Shown: positions 26,490 through 37,247 of the stretch, one piece after another
How the letters are laid out: every line of letters starts with the position of its first letter
Position numbering within the stretch: the first letter of the stretch is position 1
NCBI GenBank assembly: GCA_017960905.1
Contig: JAGCYH010000038.1
Span: forward strand, 62,001 to 126,000
DNA: 64,000 nt
Direction of reading: 5' to 3'
From: Bacteroidales bacterium
Lineage (GTDB): Bacteria > Bacteroidota > Bacteroidia > Bacteroidales > Marinilabiliaceae
Notes under the pieces: model-generated
What the model was told of the DNA's origin: nothing
Databases searched by the model: none
The model's input: the letters and a program-made list of their open reading frames with translations, nothing else
Made by a program: the position numbers and the translations under genes

Positions 26490-26535
26490 ATGTATATTAC
26501 CTTAATCTGTGAGTCTATGAGGTTTTCTTTTCGGT

Positions 26536-28872
26536 ATGGATACAAGTGTTTTAATAGTCATTATTACATTTACTACAATTATCATTGCTGTGTGTATTGC
26601 CTGTTTAATGGGTAATAAAGATACGGTGATTTTTAATAATGCAAAAAGGCGGTTGGATAGTGGCGCCTTAATAGGAAGTGAACTATTATTCTATAAGGGA
26701 TATGTATACCATCATAAAAAGAATAAGGATAAGCAAAAGCGTAATGAAATATTAATAGCTAGCCCAGATTTAACTGAGCAGCAAGAAAATGCTTATCGAG
26801 ATTTATTGAATAAATTTGATGATGTTAGGCAATGCAACAAAATATGGTGCGTAATGTCAATGGCTATCAATAATGAAAGAAAATCTGCTGCAAAATACAC
26901 GGTAGATAGGAAATCTGCTAAGTTTGAAAAAAGTAATTATCATTTTGTTCGACCTACTAAAAATATTGATCAAGTTATAATGGTTAGTCGCGTTTCGGAG
27001 AACTATTATATTTATCCAGGATTCATTGTAAAAACAAAGGTTAATGAGCCTATTAATTTTGAGATAATACCTTTGGATGGTGTGTCTATGTCTTATACCA
27101 ATACAAGATTTATTGAATCAGGGTATGAAACCGTTCCTAAGGATGCAACAATCGTTGGCCATACTTATCAATACGTGAACAAAAATGGTGCGCCAGATGC
27201 CCGTTATGCAAATAATCCTAAGTTTCCGATATGTTTATATGGCGAAATAACTATATCTAAATTGAGTTTAGAGTATCACTTAAGTAAAACTGATGTTGGA
27301 CAAGAATTTGTTAATGCGTTTAGGTCCTTTCAAAAATCGAAAGAAACTATTAATAAGCTAGTTGTTGGACAAACGAATCCTATTGAATTTAAGGGAAATA
27401 TATTTGGCATAACTGAAATGTATTATAATTCTGTAATAAAAGAGTCTATATCGTTTTCCCGTTTTTTCAATGTTTTACAAAGTGATACTACTATTATTAA
27501 TGTAGTCAAAAGTATATTTAAAGGTCATGAACTGTTAAATATGATTGTTTTGTCAGATATTGTAATTATGTGTGACAGAATGGAATATAATACTTCAACC
27601 CTTAAGTCGAAGGAAGGCTTTGCAATTGTCGTATTAGGTGGTTTGTTGTTCTCAAAGGATGGGGATAAATCAATATTAACAATCCCATCATTCAATGATA
27701 TGACGTATTTTGTTGAAATATCAAAGATAGTTGAAAATTTGATGATAATAGTAAGAAAAGTAATAAATGGATTAAAGAATTATCATAATAACGGTTCGTT
27801 CATAATGTCAAGTATCTTTGATGGCTGTCAGCGTAATGATTATAAACTTAAGTATTTAAATCTTCTATATCGTTTTTTCTCTATTGTAGCAAAAGCTGAT
27901 AATACTATTACGGAGAATGAGAAACTTTGGCTTGAGAAACTAATGGCCTTGGCTAAAGAGACGAAAAAGGGAGAAAAAACTAATATAAAAATAGAAGAAG
28001 TTGAAGAAATAAGCGGATGGGGAAACAAAAAGACTAATGTCGAACAAGAGAATCAAAGAAACCCGTTAGAGATACTAAATGCGCTGATCGGTCTTGCGAG
28101 TGTGAAGAATGAAATAAATAACTTGTCGAATTTTGTAAAGATTCAGAGAGTGCGAGAAGAGCGTGGAATGAAAACGTCAAATGTCTCGTACCATTGTGTT
28201 TTTACAGGGAATCCAGGGACAGGAAAAACTACAGTTGCGAGAATTGTTGCTGAAATATACCAACAGCTCGGCGTGTTGAAAAAAGGTCATCTTGTCGAAA
28301 CAGACCGTTCTGGTTTGGTGGCTGAATATGTCGGGCAAACGGCCCACAAGACAAACGCCATCATAGATTCTGCTCTCGATGGGGTTCTTTTTATCGATGA
28401 GGCATATACGTTAGTTCAAGGCAGTCAGAATGACTATGGAATGGAGGCTATAGCAACTTTATTGAAGAGGATGGAAGACGATAGGGATAGGCTTGTCGTT
28501 ATTCTTGCTGGTTATACAAAAGAAATGGAAGATTTTATAAACTCTAATAGCGGGTTACAATCGCGTTTCAACCGTTATATAAAGTTTCCTGATTATTCGA
28601 GTGACGAGCTTATGCAGATATTTATGTTTATACTCAAAAACAACGATTTTGAAGCTTCTGAAGAAGCGCTTAGAAAAGTTCATCTGTTTATTGATGACGC
28701 GGTGAAACACAAAGATAGTAAGTTCGGTAATGGCAGATTTGTCAGAAACCTTTTCGAAAAAATAATCACGCAGCAAGCAAACAGATTAACAGCCGAAACA
28801 GCTATAACAAATGAACTGCTTTCTAAAATTGAATTGTCAGATGTCGAAAGTGCTATTGGGGCTAATTCTTAA
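26536..28872 (+). CDS. Membrane-anchored AAA+ ATPase, CbxX/EccA-like, with TerB-like region
   Basis: 778 residues. One N-terminal membrane helix (about 5-25) precedes some 400 residues that I do not recognise. Residues about 436-475 (NLLYRFFSIVAKADNTITEN) look like a TerB-type helical module. The AAA+ domain of the CbxX/CfqX type follows from about 525: Walker A GNPGTGKT (558-565), Walker B VLFIDEAY (D621, E622), the sensor stretch VVILAGYTKEM and the arginine-finger region SGLQSRFNRYI. Such ATPases remodel partner proteins. The gene is clearly AT-rich against its flanks and precedes an XRE-ImmA-PIN module, which suggests an accessory, perhaps defence-related, island. Confidence 0.8.
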   Translation: MDTSVLIVIITFTTIIIAVCIACLMGNKDTVIFNNAKRRLDSGALIGSELLFYKGYVYHHKKNKDKQKRNEILIASPDLTEQQENAYRDLLNKFDDVRQCNKIWCVMSMAINNERKSAAKYTVDRKSAKFEKSNYHFVRPTKNIDQVIMVSRVSENYYIYPGFIVKTKVNEPINFEIIPLDGVSMSYTNTRFIESGYETVPKDATIVGHTYQYVNKNGAPDARYANNPKFPICLYGEITISKLSLEYHLSKTDVGQEFVNAFRSFQKSKETINKLVVGQTNPIEFKGNIFGITEMYYNSVIKESISFSRFFNVLQSDTTIINVVKSIFKGHELLNMIVLSDIVIMCDRMEYNTSTLKSKEGFAIVVLGGLLFSKDGDKSILTIPSFNDMTYFVEISKIVENLMIIVRKVINGLKNYHNNGSFIMSSIFDGCQRNDYKLKYLNLLYRFFSIVAKADNTITENEKLWLEKLMALAKETKKGEKTNIKIEEVEEISGWGNKKTNVEQENQRNPLEILNALIGLASVKNEINNLSNFVKIQRVREERGMKTSNVSYHCVFTGNPGTGKTTVARIVAEIYQQLGVLKKGHLVETDRSGLVAEYVGQTAHKTNAIIDSALDGVLFIDEAYTLVQGSQNDYGMEAIATLLKRMEDDRDRLVVILAGYTKEMEDFINSNSGLQSRFNRYIKFPDYSSDELMQIFMFILKNNDFEASEEALRKVHLFIDDAVKHKDSKFGNGRFVRNLFEKIITQQANRLTAETAITNELLSKIELSDVESAIGANS

Positions 28873-28903
28873 AATAGATGTAATTGCTAATATATAATTT
28901 CTG

Positions 28904-28925
28904 CTGCTTCCCGAAAAGGAAGCAG
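28904..28925. terminator. Hairpin after the AAA+ gene
   Basis: CTGCTTCC 28904-28911 pairs with GGAAGCAG 28918-28925. It lies 32 bp after the stop but lacks a T-run, so termination is uncertain. Confidence 0.4.
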
Positions 28926-28942
28926 AGAGATGTCATATTTCT

Positions 28943-28987
28943 GTGGCAAAATTTGTAAAAATAAAAATTATTGCCTTATTTTGCCAC
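28943..28987. promoter_or_regulatory. Inverted repeat at the XRE-ImmA-PIN promoter
   Basis: GTGGCAAAAT (28943-28952) and ATTTTGCCAC (28978-28987) are perfect inverted copies separated by 25 bp, 27 bp before the XRE start codon. The position fits an operator for autoregulation by the XRE protein. Confidence 0.5.
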
Positions 28988-29013
28988 GTTAAAACAGAAG
29001 TTTGAGGACAGAT

Positions 29014-29340
29014 ATGTTAGGTCGAAATATGAAAATATTGCGTGTGGCAAACAATCTTACGCAAGAGCAAATGGCTGATTATCTGGGAATAGGCCGTTCG
29101 GCCTATTCGAATTATGAAGACGGTCGCCGCGAACCTCAGGTTGATGTGCTTGAAAAATTTGCAAGTGTAGTAGGGTGCGAATTAGCCACACTCTATGAGG
29201 TCGATGAGGCTGCTGTCCGCAGCCAGTTGGTTTGCGCTTTTCGCACCGAAGGTTTGTCGCATGATGATTTGGAAGAGATAGCGTCTTTCAAACGTTTGGT
29301 GTTGTCGTATCTGAAGATGGAGAGGATGCTCAATGACTAA
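29014..29340 (+). CDS. XRE-family regulator
   Basis: 108 residues. The N-terminal helix-turn-helix (LRVANNLTQEQMADYLGIGR, then YSNYEDGRREP) is followed by a short helical tail (LVLSYLKMERMLND). The ATG at 29014 is chosen over an in-frame TTG at 29002 because GAGGA lies just ahead of it and the family starts there. The last 8 bp overlap the ImmA/IrrE gene. XRE regulators of this kind are cleaved or controlled by their paired ImmA/IrrE peptidase. Confidence 0.88.
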   Translation: MLGRNMKILRVANNLTQEQMADYLGIGRSAYSNYEDGRREPQVDVLEKFASVVGCELATLYEVDEAAVRSQLVCAFRTEGLSHDDLEEIASFKRLVLSYLKMERMLND

Positions 29341-30043
29341 ACGATTGTTGAAAGAACAAGCGGCGAATCTCGCCTTGCGGTTGCGCATCGATGCCGGATT
29401 GAACGAGAACGAACCCATTCACATGAAGGGACTGCTTTTGAAACTGGGTGTGCTCACGCGTTACAGGCCTTTGTCGGAGACTGCTTACGGCCTCTCGTTG
29501 CAGACATCCGACAAACGCCATAAATTCATGCTAATCAACAGTAATTCAACACGCGGGCGTCAGCATTTCACAGCCGCGCATGAATTGTTTCATTTGTATT
29601 TCGATGCGTCACCAACGCCCCATGTGTGTCGCAGCGATGTCGAAAAACCACAGTCGGAGCGCGACGCCGATACATTCGCTTCGTGCTTGCTTATGCCGGC
29701 TCAGGGCATATTGGGCGAAGTGCCTCAAACAGAGTTGAAAACCGCAATTTCTGTGGCTACATTATTGCGTTTGGAACAGTTGTTCGCCGTCTCGCACGAA
29801 GCTATGGTCTATCGCCTGCGTAGCTTGTCGTTAATTGCGGAGTCAGATGTAGCAAAACTACTTAACCTTGCAATTATCGACGTAGCTCGTGCCAATGGAT
29901 ATGATGTTTCGTTGTATAAATCAGGAAATGAGAATGTTACGCTTGGTGATTTTGGGTCTAATGCACGAAAGCTTTTTGAGCAGGAAAAGATATCCGAAGG
30001 CCATTATTTTGAACTCTTGAATCAAATCTCAGGTGGCGAATAG
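29333..30043 (+). CDS. ImmA/IrrE-family metallopeptidase
   Basis: 236 residues with the zinc site HELFH (in TAAHELFHLYF, about residue 82) and the downstream ERDADTFASCLLMP motif that gives the third ligand. Family members cleave a partner XRE repressor, as in ICEBs1 ImmA-ImmR and deinococcal IrrE-DdrO. The C-terminal third (about 150-236) is helical and unassigned. It overlaps the XRE gene by 8 bp and the PIN gene by 11 bp, so the three are translated as a unit. Confidence 0.88.
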   Translation: MTKRLLKEQAANLALRLRIDAGLNENEPIHMKGLLLKLGVLTRYRPLSETAYGLSLQTSDKRHKFMLINSNSTRGRQHFTAAHELFHLYFDASPTPHVCRSDVEKPQSERDADTFASCLLMPAQGILGEVPQTELKTAISVATLLRLEQLFAVSHEAMVYRLRSLSLIAESDVAKLLNLAIIDVARANGYDVSLYKSGNENVTLGDFGSNARKLFEQEKISEGHYFELLNQISGGE

Positions 30044-30548
30044 CAGAGTCAGAATATTATTAGACGCCGATGTGCTTATTCATTTCCAGAAAGCCGACCG
30101 ATTGTCGTTGCTTCCTGCAATACTTCCTGAGTATGAGTGCGTTGTGTTGAGTGTCGTGTATGGCGAACTGCGTTCCCTGCAAAGTCAGCTCGACCGACAA
30201 ATACAGTACCTGAAGAATATTTCATTGGTTGAGTTTTCGCCAATTGGCGATATGGCGAGGGAATATGCCATGCTTTTGCGTCGGTTTGGTCGTGGCGAAA
30301 GTGCTTGTATGGCTTATTGCAGATTCACCAATAATGTACTAGGTAGTAGCAATTTACATGATATTAAGGAGTATTGTAATGCCAATGGCATTACATACCT
30401 CACCACAGTCGATTTTCTTTATTTTGCTTACAAAAGAGGCGTAATGACCGCCCCCGAATGCGAAGAATTTGTAAGAATAGTAAAATCGAAAGGCAGCAAA
30501 CTGCCCGATTTCGATGTCAGAACCTATGTGTGTACGGTAGTTCTGTGA
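30033..30548 (+). CDS. PIN-like domain protein
   Basis: 171 residues, GTG start inside the end of the peptidase gene. The opening ILLDADVLIHF and later acidic residues (YGELRSL, GRGESACMAYC, TTVDFLYFAYKRG) fit the PIN-type nuclease fold with its cluster of carboxylates. PIN proteins are often RNase toxins; peptidase-PIN and XRE-peptidase pairs are known types of toxin-antitoxin-like modules. Activity and target cannot be read from the sequence. Confidence 0.75.
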   Translation: MANSRVRILLDADVLIHFQKADRLSLLPAILPEYECVVLSVVYGELRSLQSQLDRQIQYLKNISLVEFSPIGDMAREYAMLLRRFGRGESACMAYCRFTNNVLGSSNLHDIKEYCNANGITYLTTVDFLYFAYKRGVMTAPECEEFVRIVKSKGSKLPDFDVRTYVCTVVL

Positions 30549-30590
30549 AGTTACAAATAAACACTTCATTTTTTTCTCAACAAAAAATGA

Positions 30591-32237
<1,647 letters not shown>

Positions 32238-32262
32238 TACTGATTGATAAATATTTACCGCC

Positions 32263-32619
32263 ATGGAAAAGAAGAATGTCAACAAAGTGGTTTTTGTAGT
32301 AGCCGTCGTGGCTCTTGTGCTGCTTACGGTTTTTATAGTTCAGAATGCCGACAAGATTACGGTCAGCTTTTTTGGTTGGGATTTTTCGCTTCCTACTTCG
32401 GTGCTTATTATTGCAACCTTCGTAATAGGATTCCTTGGCGGACTTATTTTCGATGCCGTGCTCGCATATCGTGCTCGCAAACGCAAACATAATGAGCAAC
32501 TTATGAAGGATTATATCCAGCGCGTAGAGCAAGAAAACCTCGAGCTGAAAGAGAAAGAGATGGAAAATGATGTGAAAAAACTTGATATTAATAATTTTGG
32601 CTCTAATACAGTCGTGTGA
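32263..32619 (+). CDS. LapA-domain membrane protein
   Basis: 118 residues. Two membrane helices (VVFVVAVVALVLLTVFIVQN and LIIATFVIGFLGGLIFDAVL) flank the short loop KITVSFFGWDF typical of LapA/DUF1049 proteins. A coiled, charged tail follows. In proteobacteria the family helps assemble lipopolysaccharide; a role here is not proven. It starts 25 bp after the ABC-F gene. Confidence 0.82.
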   Translation: MEKKNVNKVVFVVAVVALVLLTVFIVQNADKITVSFFGWDFSLPTSVLIIATFVIGFLGGLIFDAVLAYRARKRKHNEQLMKDYIQRVEQENLELKEKEMENDVKKLDINNFGSNTVV

Positions 32620-32666
32620 TATGATTGCATTGAGAAGCAACAAAAGAAATTAAATGATATGTGTTT

Positions 32667-32698
32667 GGCCATTGTTGTGAAACAATGGCCTTTTTTTT
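32667..32698 (+). terminator. Terminator after the LapA-like gene
   Basis: A perfect 10-bp stem (GGCCATTGTT 32667-32676, complement 32681-32690) with loop GTGA and eight T. Confidence 0.92.
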
Positions 32699-32732
32699 GT
32701 ATATGATTTTTAGTCAAATCGGAAGATTTGAC

Positions 32733-32740
32733 TATCTTTG
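32733..32740 (+). promoter_or_regulatory. -7 promoter element of porD-recN
   Basis: TATCTTTG matches TAnnTTTG, 20 bp before the porD ATG at 32761; it lies inside the longer open frame, so supports the shorter start. Confidence 0.65.
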
Positions 32741-32760
32741 CTCATTCTAAAAACGAAACG

Positions 32761-33666
32761 ATGATATTGAGAAATATAATTATAATGCTGATAATAAGCG
32801 TATTATCAGCCAACGCGCAAGAGCTGCAATGCAGTGTCAGCGTGCAGTCGGCATCGGTACAGGGCACCAACAAGCAAATCTACGAGAACATGCGCAACGC
32901 GCTCTCCGACTTCATGAACAACCAGATTTGGACCAACGACCGGTACGACAACAAAGAGCGCATCGAATGTAGTTTCAACTTCAACATAACCGACCAGATA
33001 GCATCGAACGAGTTTAAAGGCACGCTCACGGTGCAGCTTCGCCGCCCCGTGTTCAACAGCGCCTACACTACGACCATGATTAATCTGCAGGACAACGACA
33101 TACAGTTCCGCTACAACGAAGGCCAGCAACTGGCCTTCAACCCGTCGAGCTACGACAGCGACAATCTCATTCCGATTCTGGCATTTTACGCCTATTTCAT
33201 GCTCGGAATGGATTACGACAGTTTCTCGATGAACGGAGGTACCGATTATTTCAAAAAAGCCGAAACCATTGTAAATCAGGCACAATCGTCGACTTTTGCA
33301 GGTTGGAAGTCGTACGATGGCACCAAAAACCGTTATTGGCTCATCAACAACGCGCTCGACGACAACCACAAGATATTCCGCACTCAGGTTTACAACTATC
33401 ACCGCAAGGGGCTCGACCAGATGGCCGATAATGTGGACATGGGGCGTACGGCGATATTCGACACGCTTGATGAGTTTCGGAAGGTGAAGCAGCGCTCGTC
33501 GCGTAACGCTTATTTGCTTTCGCTGTTTTTCACAGCGAAAGCCGACGAGATTGTCAATATTTTCAGCGAGTCGCCTGTGATGGAGAAAAACAAGGCCTAC
33601 GAATATCTGTCGGCTGCCGACCCTGGAAATATCAGTAAATACGAAAAAATAAAAGACAAGAAATAA
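32761..33666 (+). CDS. porD: Type IX secretion system protein PorD (DUF4835)
   Basis: 301 residues. A signal peptide ends ANAQ, then the family start ELQCSVSVQSASVQGTNKQI. Further DUF4835 blocks are LAFYAYFMLGMDYDSFSMNG and GWKSYDG..NRYWLINN. PorD is an outer-membrane-associated part of the type IX secretion system in Porphyromonas. The gene lies 2 bp before recN, an order often seen in Bacteroidetes. The ATG at 32761 follows the -7 box; an upstream in-frame start would precede it. Confidence 0.88.
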   Translation: MILRNIIIMLIISVLSANAQELQCSVSVQSASVQGTNKQIYENMRNALSDFMNNQIWTNDRYDNKERIECSFNFNITDQIASNEFKGTLTVQLRRPVFNSAYTTTMINLQDNDIQFRYNEGQQLAFNPSSYDSDNLIPILAFYAYFMLGMDYDSFSMNGGTDYFKKAETIVNQAQSSTFAGWKSYDGTKNRYWLINNALDDNHKIFRTQVYNYHRKGLDQMADNVDMGRTAIFDTLDEFRKVKQRSSRNAYLLSLFFTAKADEIVNIFSESPVMEKNKAYEYLSAADPGNISKYEKIKDKK

Positions 33667-33668
33667 TA

Positions 33669-35321
33669 ATGCTAAAGCATTTATCTATAACGAATTACGC
33701 TCTCATAGAAAAGACCGAGATAGAGTTCGACAGCGGTATGTCGGTCATTACCGGCGAAACGGGTGCCGGAAAGTCGATAATGCTGGGCGCACTCGGCTTG
33801 CTGCTTGGGCAGCGCGCCGAGACGCAAGTGCTCTACGACAAGGAGCGCAAGTGTATCGTCGAAGCCACTTTCGACATCGCGGCTTACGGACTGAAAGATA
33901 TATTTGAGCGCGAAGATGTTGAGTATGACAATCTTACGATTGTCCGCCGCGAGATTTTGCCTACCGGCAAATCGCGTGCGTTCGTCAACGACACGCCCGT
34001 CAGTGTGGCGTTCTTGAAAGAGATAGGGCAGAAGCTTATCGATATTCACTCGCAGCATCAGAATCTGCTCCTCAACGACGATTCGTTCCATCTCAACGTT
34101 GTCGATGCAACAGCCTCTACATCAAGTGTTTTGCAACGTTATGGTGAGATGTATAAGGCCTATTGTCAGCTTTTGCAACGCAAAAGCAAAATGACTGCCG
34201 AAAACGACAAGATGAAGCAGGACTACGATTATCTGCTTTTTCAGCATAATCAGCTCGCTGATGCAAAACTCGTTGAAAATGAAGATGTTGAGCTTGAAAA
34301 AGAACGCGACTTGCTTTCGCATTCCGAAGAGATAAAAGGCGAACTGAGTTTCGCTATTGAGAATCTCAATAGCGAAAATGCAGTATTGTCTTCATTGTCA
34401 GCAGTTTCGGCGCATCTATTGAAAATAGCCGACTTCCTGCCGGCCGATGCCGACATTGTCGGCCGCATTGAGTCGGTAAGGATAGAGCTGGCCGACCTGC
34501 TGCAAACCATGCAGCAGTCGGCCGACAAGGTCGATTTCGACCCCGAGAGGTTTCAGATTGTCGAGCAGCGGCTCGACATGATTTATTCGCTTTTGCAGAA
34601 ACACCGTGTGCAGACAGTCGCCGAACTCATTGCGTTAGAGCAAGATATGGGTACGCGCCTCAATCAGATGAATTCGTTCGATGCCGAAATAGAGCAGTTG
34701 AACAAAGAGATAGGGCAGCAACGTGCCGAGCTGACCGTTGTTGCCGACGAACTGTCGGCAAAACGGACAGCAGTGTTCGACCAGATAACCAGTTACATCT
34801 GCAGTCAGCTGCACGAAATGGGAATGCCCAACGCGCGTTTCGTTGTTTCGCACCGCAAACTGACAGATTTCAACGCCTCGGGAAACGATGAGATACGGTT
34901 CCTTTTTGCCGCTAATAAAAACGGCGAACCAACTGATATATCGCGAGTTGCATCTGGTGGTGAAATGTCGCGCTTGATGCTCAGCATCAAGTCACTGCTG
35001 TCGAAGTCGAAAGGTCTGCCGACCATTGTTTTCGACGAAATCGACACCGGTGTGTCGGGCGAGATAGCCGACCGTATGGGTAAGATTATGACTGAAATGT
35101 CTGATAATATGCAAGTTATAGCAATCACCCATTTGCCGCAAGTAGCGGCAAAGGGTAACAGACACTATCGGGTTTACAAGGAAGATACTTCGGATAGAAC
35201 AATATCGAAGATTGTCGAACTTGATGAAAATGAGCGTGTTACCGAATTGGCGAAGATGCTCAGCGGGTCGACGGTTTCGAACGCCGCCTTGCAAAATGCA
35301 AGAGAGCTTTTGCAAAGTTAG
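33669..35321 (+). CDS. recN: DNA repair ATPase RecN
   Basis: 550 residues of the SMC-like type. Walker A GETGAGKS (29-36), the two coiled-coil arms (about 150-360), and the C-terminal ASGGEMSRLMLSIK and TIVFDEIDTGVSGEIADRMG are all present. RecN holds broken DNA ends during recombination repair. It starts 2 bp after porD and is therefore in the same transcript. Confidence 0.95.
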   Translation: MLKHLSITNYALIEKTEIEFDSGMSVITGETGAGKSIMLGALGLLLGQRAETQVLYDKERKCIVEATFDIAAYGLKDIFEREDVEYDNLTIVRREILPTGKSRAFVNDTPVSVAFLKEIGQKLIDIHSQHQNLLLNDDSFHLNVVDATASTSSVLQRYGEMYKAYCQLLQRKSKMTAENDKMKQDYDYLLFQHNQLADAKLVENEDVELEKERDLLSHSEEIKGELSFAIENLNSENAVLSSLSAVSAHLLKIADFLPADADIVGRIESVRIELADLLQTMQQSADKVDFDPERFQIVEQRLDMIYSLLQKHRVQTVAELIALEQDMGTRLNQMNSFDAEIEQLNKEIGQQRAELTVVADELSAKRTAVFDQITSYICSQLHEMGMPNARFVVSHRKLTDFNASGNDEIRFLFAANKNGEPTDISRVASGGEMSRLMLSIKSLLSKSKGLPTIVFDEIDTGVSGEIADRMGKIMTEMSDNMQVIAITHLPQVAAKGNRHYRVYKEDTSDRTISKIVELDENERVTELAKMLSGSTVSNAALQNARELLQS

Positions 35322-35363
35322 GCTTAAAACAGATTTTTAACTCAAACGCAAAACTAATTGGAA

Positions 35364-37247
35364 ATGAGTAAAATACGAAAATTCGCATCTTTGTATCTGA
35401 CAAATTTCTGGGGCGTTATGAACGATAACCTCCTGAAAACATTGGTCTGTTTCATTGCCGCCACGTGGGTCGATGAAGCCTACAAGTCGATTGTGGTGAA
35501 CGCCACTGCAGGCGCATTGGTTTTTCCGTACCTGATATTTTCACCATTGGCAGGCAAGCTGCCAATGTACTGCAACAAAGTGAAAGTTGTGCGCCAGGCT
35601 AAGATTGCAGAGATACCGATAATGGTGCTGGCCATAGTGGGCTTTTTCACTCAGTCGGTCTGGCTGACGCTTGGTGCAGTGTTGCTTATGGGTTTGCAGA
35701 GTGCGCTTTTCTCGCCGTCGAAATACGGACTGATAAAGGACATTGGCGGTGTTGAAGGTGTGTCGCGCGGTATGGGAGGCATGGAGGCCATAGCCTTTCT
35801 GGGCATACTTATTGGCACTGTTGTGGCTTCGTTTATGGCCGAGACCAACAACTTCCTTCTTATCTCGGGTGCGTTGCTCGCTTTGGCATTTCTAGGCGTT
35901 GTGTCGAGTTTCACTTTGAAGGTCAAAGAGGAGAAAACGGCAATAGACACTTCGGCGAATGTATTCAAATTCATCAAAAGCACTCACCGACTGCTAAAGA
36001 AATACCGTGGAATGAAGGCGGTAATTCATTTCCTGTCGCTGTTTTGGTGGCTCTCGGCCACAATACAGATTGTGCTGATAATCTATTGTGCTGATACAAT
36101 TGGACTTACACCGTCGGAAACGGGTTATATATTAGCCATCACGGCCATCGGCATCACGCTGGGTTGCGTGATTGGCGGTATACTCGACAAACGCTTCTTC
36201 ATGTTAGGCGCAGTGCCGTTCATAGGCATACTGATGGCCATTCTGCTGGCTGTGGTGTTTGCTGTGCAGATGCCGGCGATACCATTCGCCTGCTTCATCT
36301 TCGCGGTAGCTTTTCTGGGCGGTATTTTCAAAATACCGCTCGATGCTGAGATTCAGAAACGCGTTGATGCATCGGAACTTAACATCGTCTTGGCGTTTTT
36401 CAACCAAGTGTCGTTCATATACATATTTGTTGCCTCGGCAACAAATGTGCTTGTAACAATGTTTCTGCCAACGAAATACGTCTTTCTGATGCTGGCCGTT
36501 GTGTTCTTAATTGCATCGCTGATATTCGTATTCAACTATCGCACCGTGCTTTGCTTCTTTGGCCGGACATTTATCCGCCTTCATTATAAGGTAGAACATA
36601 AGAACCGAGAATTGCTCGAAACGACTGAAAATCAGAATCTTCTGATTTTGCCGTCGCATCGCGCAGTCATCGACCCCATAATGCTGTATGCCGAGCTGTA
36701 CAACGTTCGCATTCAGCCACTTGTCGATGAAGGGTATTTCAAAATACCCGTTATCGGTCATGTGCTCGGACTGTTCAACGCAGTTGAGGTGCCCGACTTG
36801 CAGAAAGGTCGCGCCGGCGTGGGTAAGGTCCGTATGCTCGATTCGATCATTGGCGAGAATCTCGCCAATGGCAGTAATATCTTGTTCTATCCGTCGGGGC
36901 ACATAACGCTCGACGGGCAAGAGACAATCGGCAACCGCCATTTGGCTCATTCGGCGTGCCAGGCGCTGCCGGCAACGACGAAAGTCGTTGCCATCCGCAT
37001 CAAAGGTTTGTGGCGCAGTCAGTGGAGCCGTTACAAAAAGACACACACACCATCGCTCGTTAAGTTGCTGCTAAAGAGCTTATTACTACTTTTGCCATGC
37101 GCACTGCACATTATCCCGCGTCGTAATGTTCTGTTTGAGTACACCGACATTACCGACCGCGTGCGCGAGTGGAGTACGCTCTCAAAGCTCGAGTTCAACC
37201 ACAAAATGGAGGAGTTCTACAACGAAGGCGATTTCTGTGAGAAATAG
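35364..37247 (+). CDS. MFS transporter fused to a glycerolipid acyltransferase
   Basis: 627 residues in two parts. Residues 1 to about 400 are a 12-helix MFS transporter of the LplT (lysophospholipid flippase) type, starting SLYLTNFWGVMNDNLLKT. Residues about 410-580 are a PlsC-type acyltransferase with H432-x4-D437 (SHRAVID) and FYPSGHI. In enterobacteria LplT works with Aas, which joins an acyltransferase and an acyl-ACP synthetase; here transporter and acyltransferase are one chain and the synthetase part is missing. A likely role is uptake and re-acylation of lysophospholipids. ATG 35364 is preferred to the TTG two codons upstream. Confidence 0.85.
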   Translation: MSKIRKFASLYLTNFWGVMNDNLLKTLVCFIAATWVDEAYKSIVVNATAGALVFPYLIFSPLAGKLPMYCNKVKVVRQAKIAEIPIMVLAIVGFFTQSVWLTLGAVLLMGLQSALFSPSKYGLIKDIGGVEGVSRGMGGMEAIAFLGILIGTVVASFMAETNNFLLISGALLALAFLGVVSSFTLKVKEEKTAIDTSANVFKFIKSTHRLLKKYRGMKAVIHFLSLFWWLSATIQIVLIIYCADTIGLTPSETGYILAITAIGITLGCVIGGILDKRFFMLGAVPFIGILMAILLAVVFAVQMPAIPFACFIFAVAFLGGIFKIPLDAEIQKRVDASELNIVLAFFNQVSFIYIFVASATNVLVTMFLPTKYVFLMLAVVFLIASLIFVFNYRTVLCFFGRTFIRLHYKVEHKNRELLETTENQNLLILPSHRAVIDPIMLYAELYNVRIQPLVDEGYFKIPVIGHVLGLFNAVEVPDLQKGRAGVGKVRMLDSIIGENLANGSNILFYPSGHITLDGQETIGNRHLAHSACQALPATTKVVAIRIKGLWRSQWSRYKKTHTPSLVKLLLKSLLLLLPCALHIIPRRNVLFEYTDITDRVREWSTLSKLEFNHKMEEFYNEGDFCEK

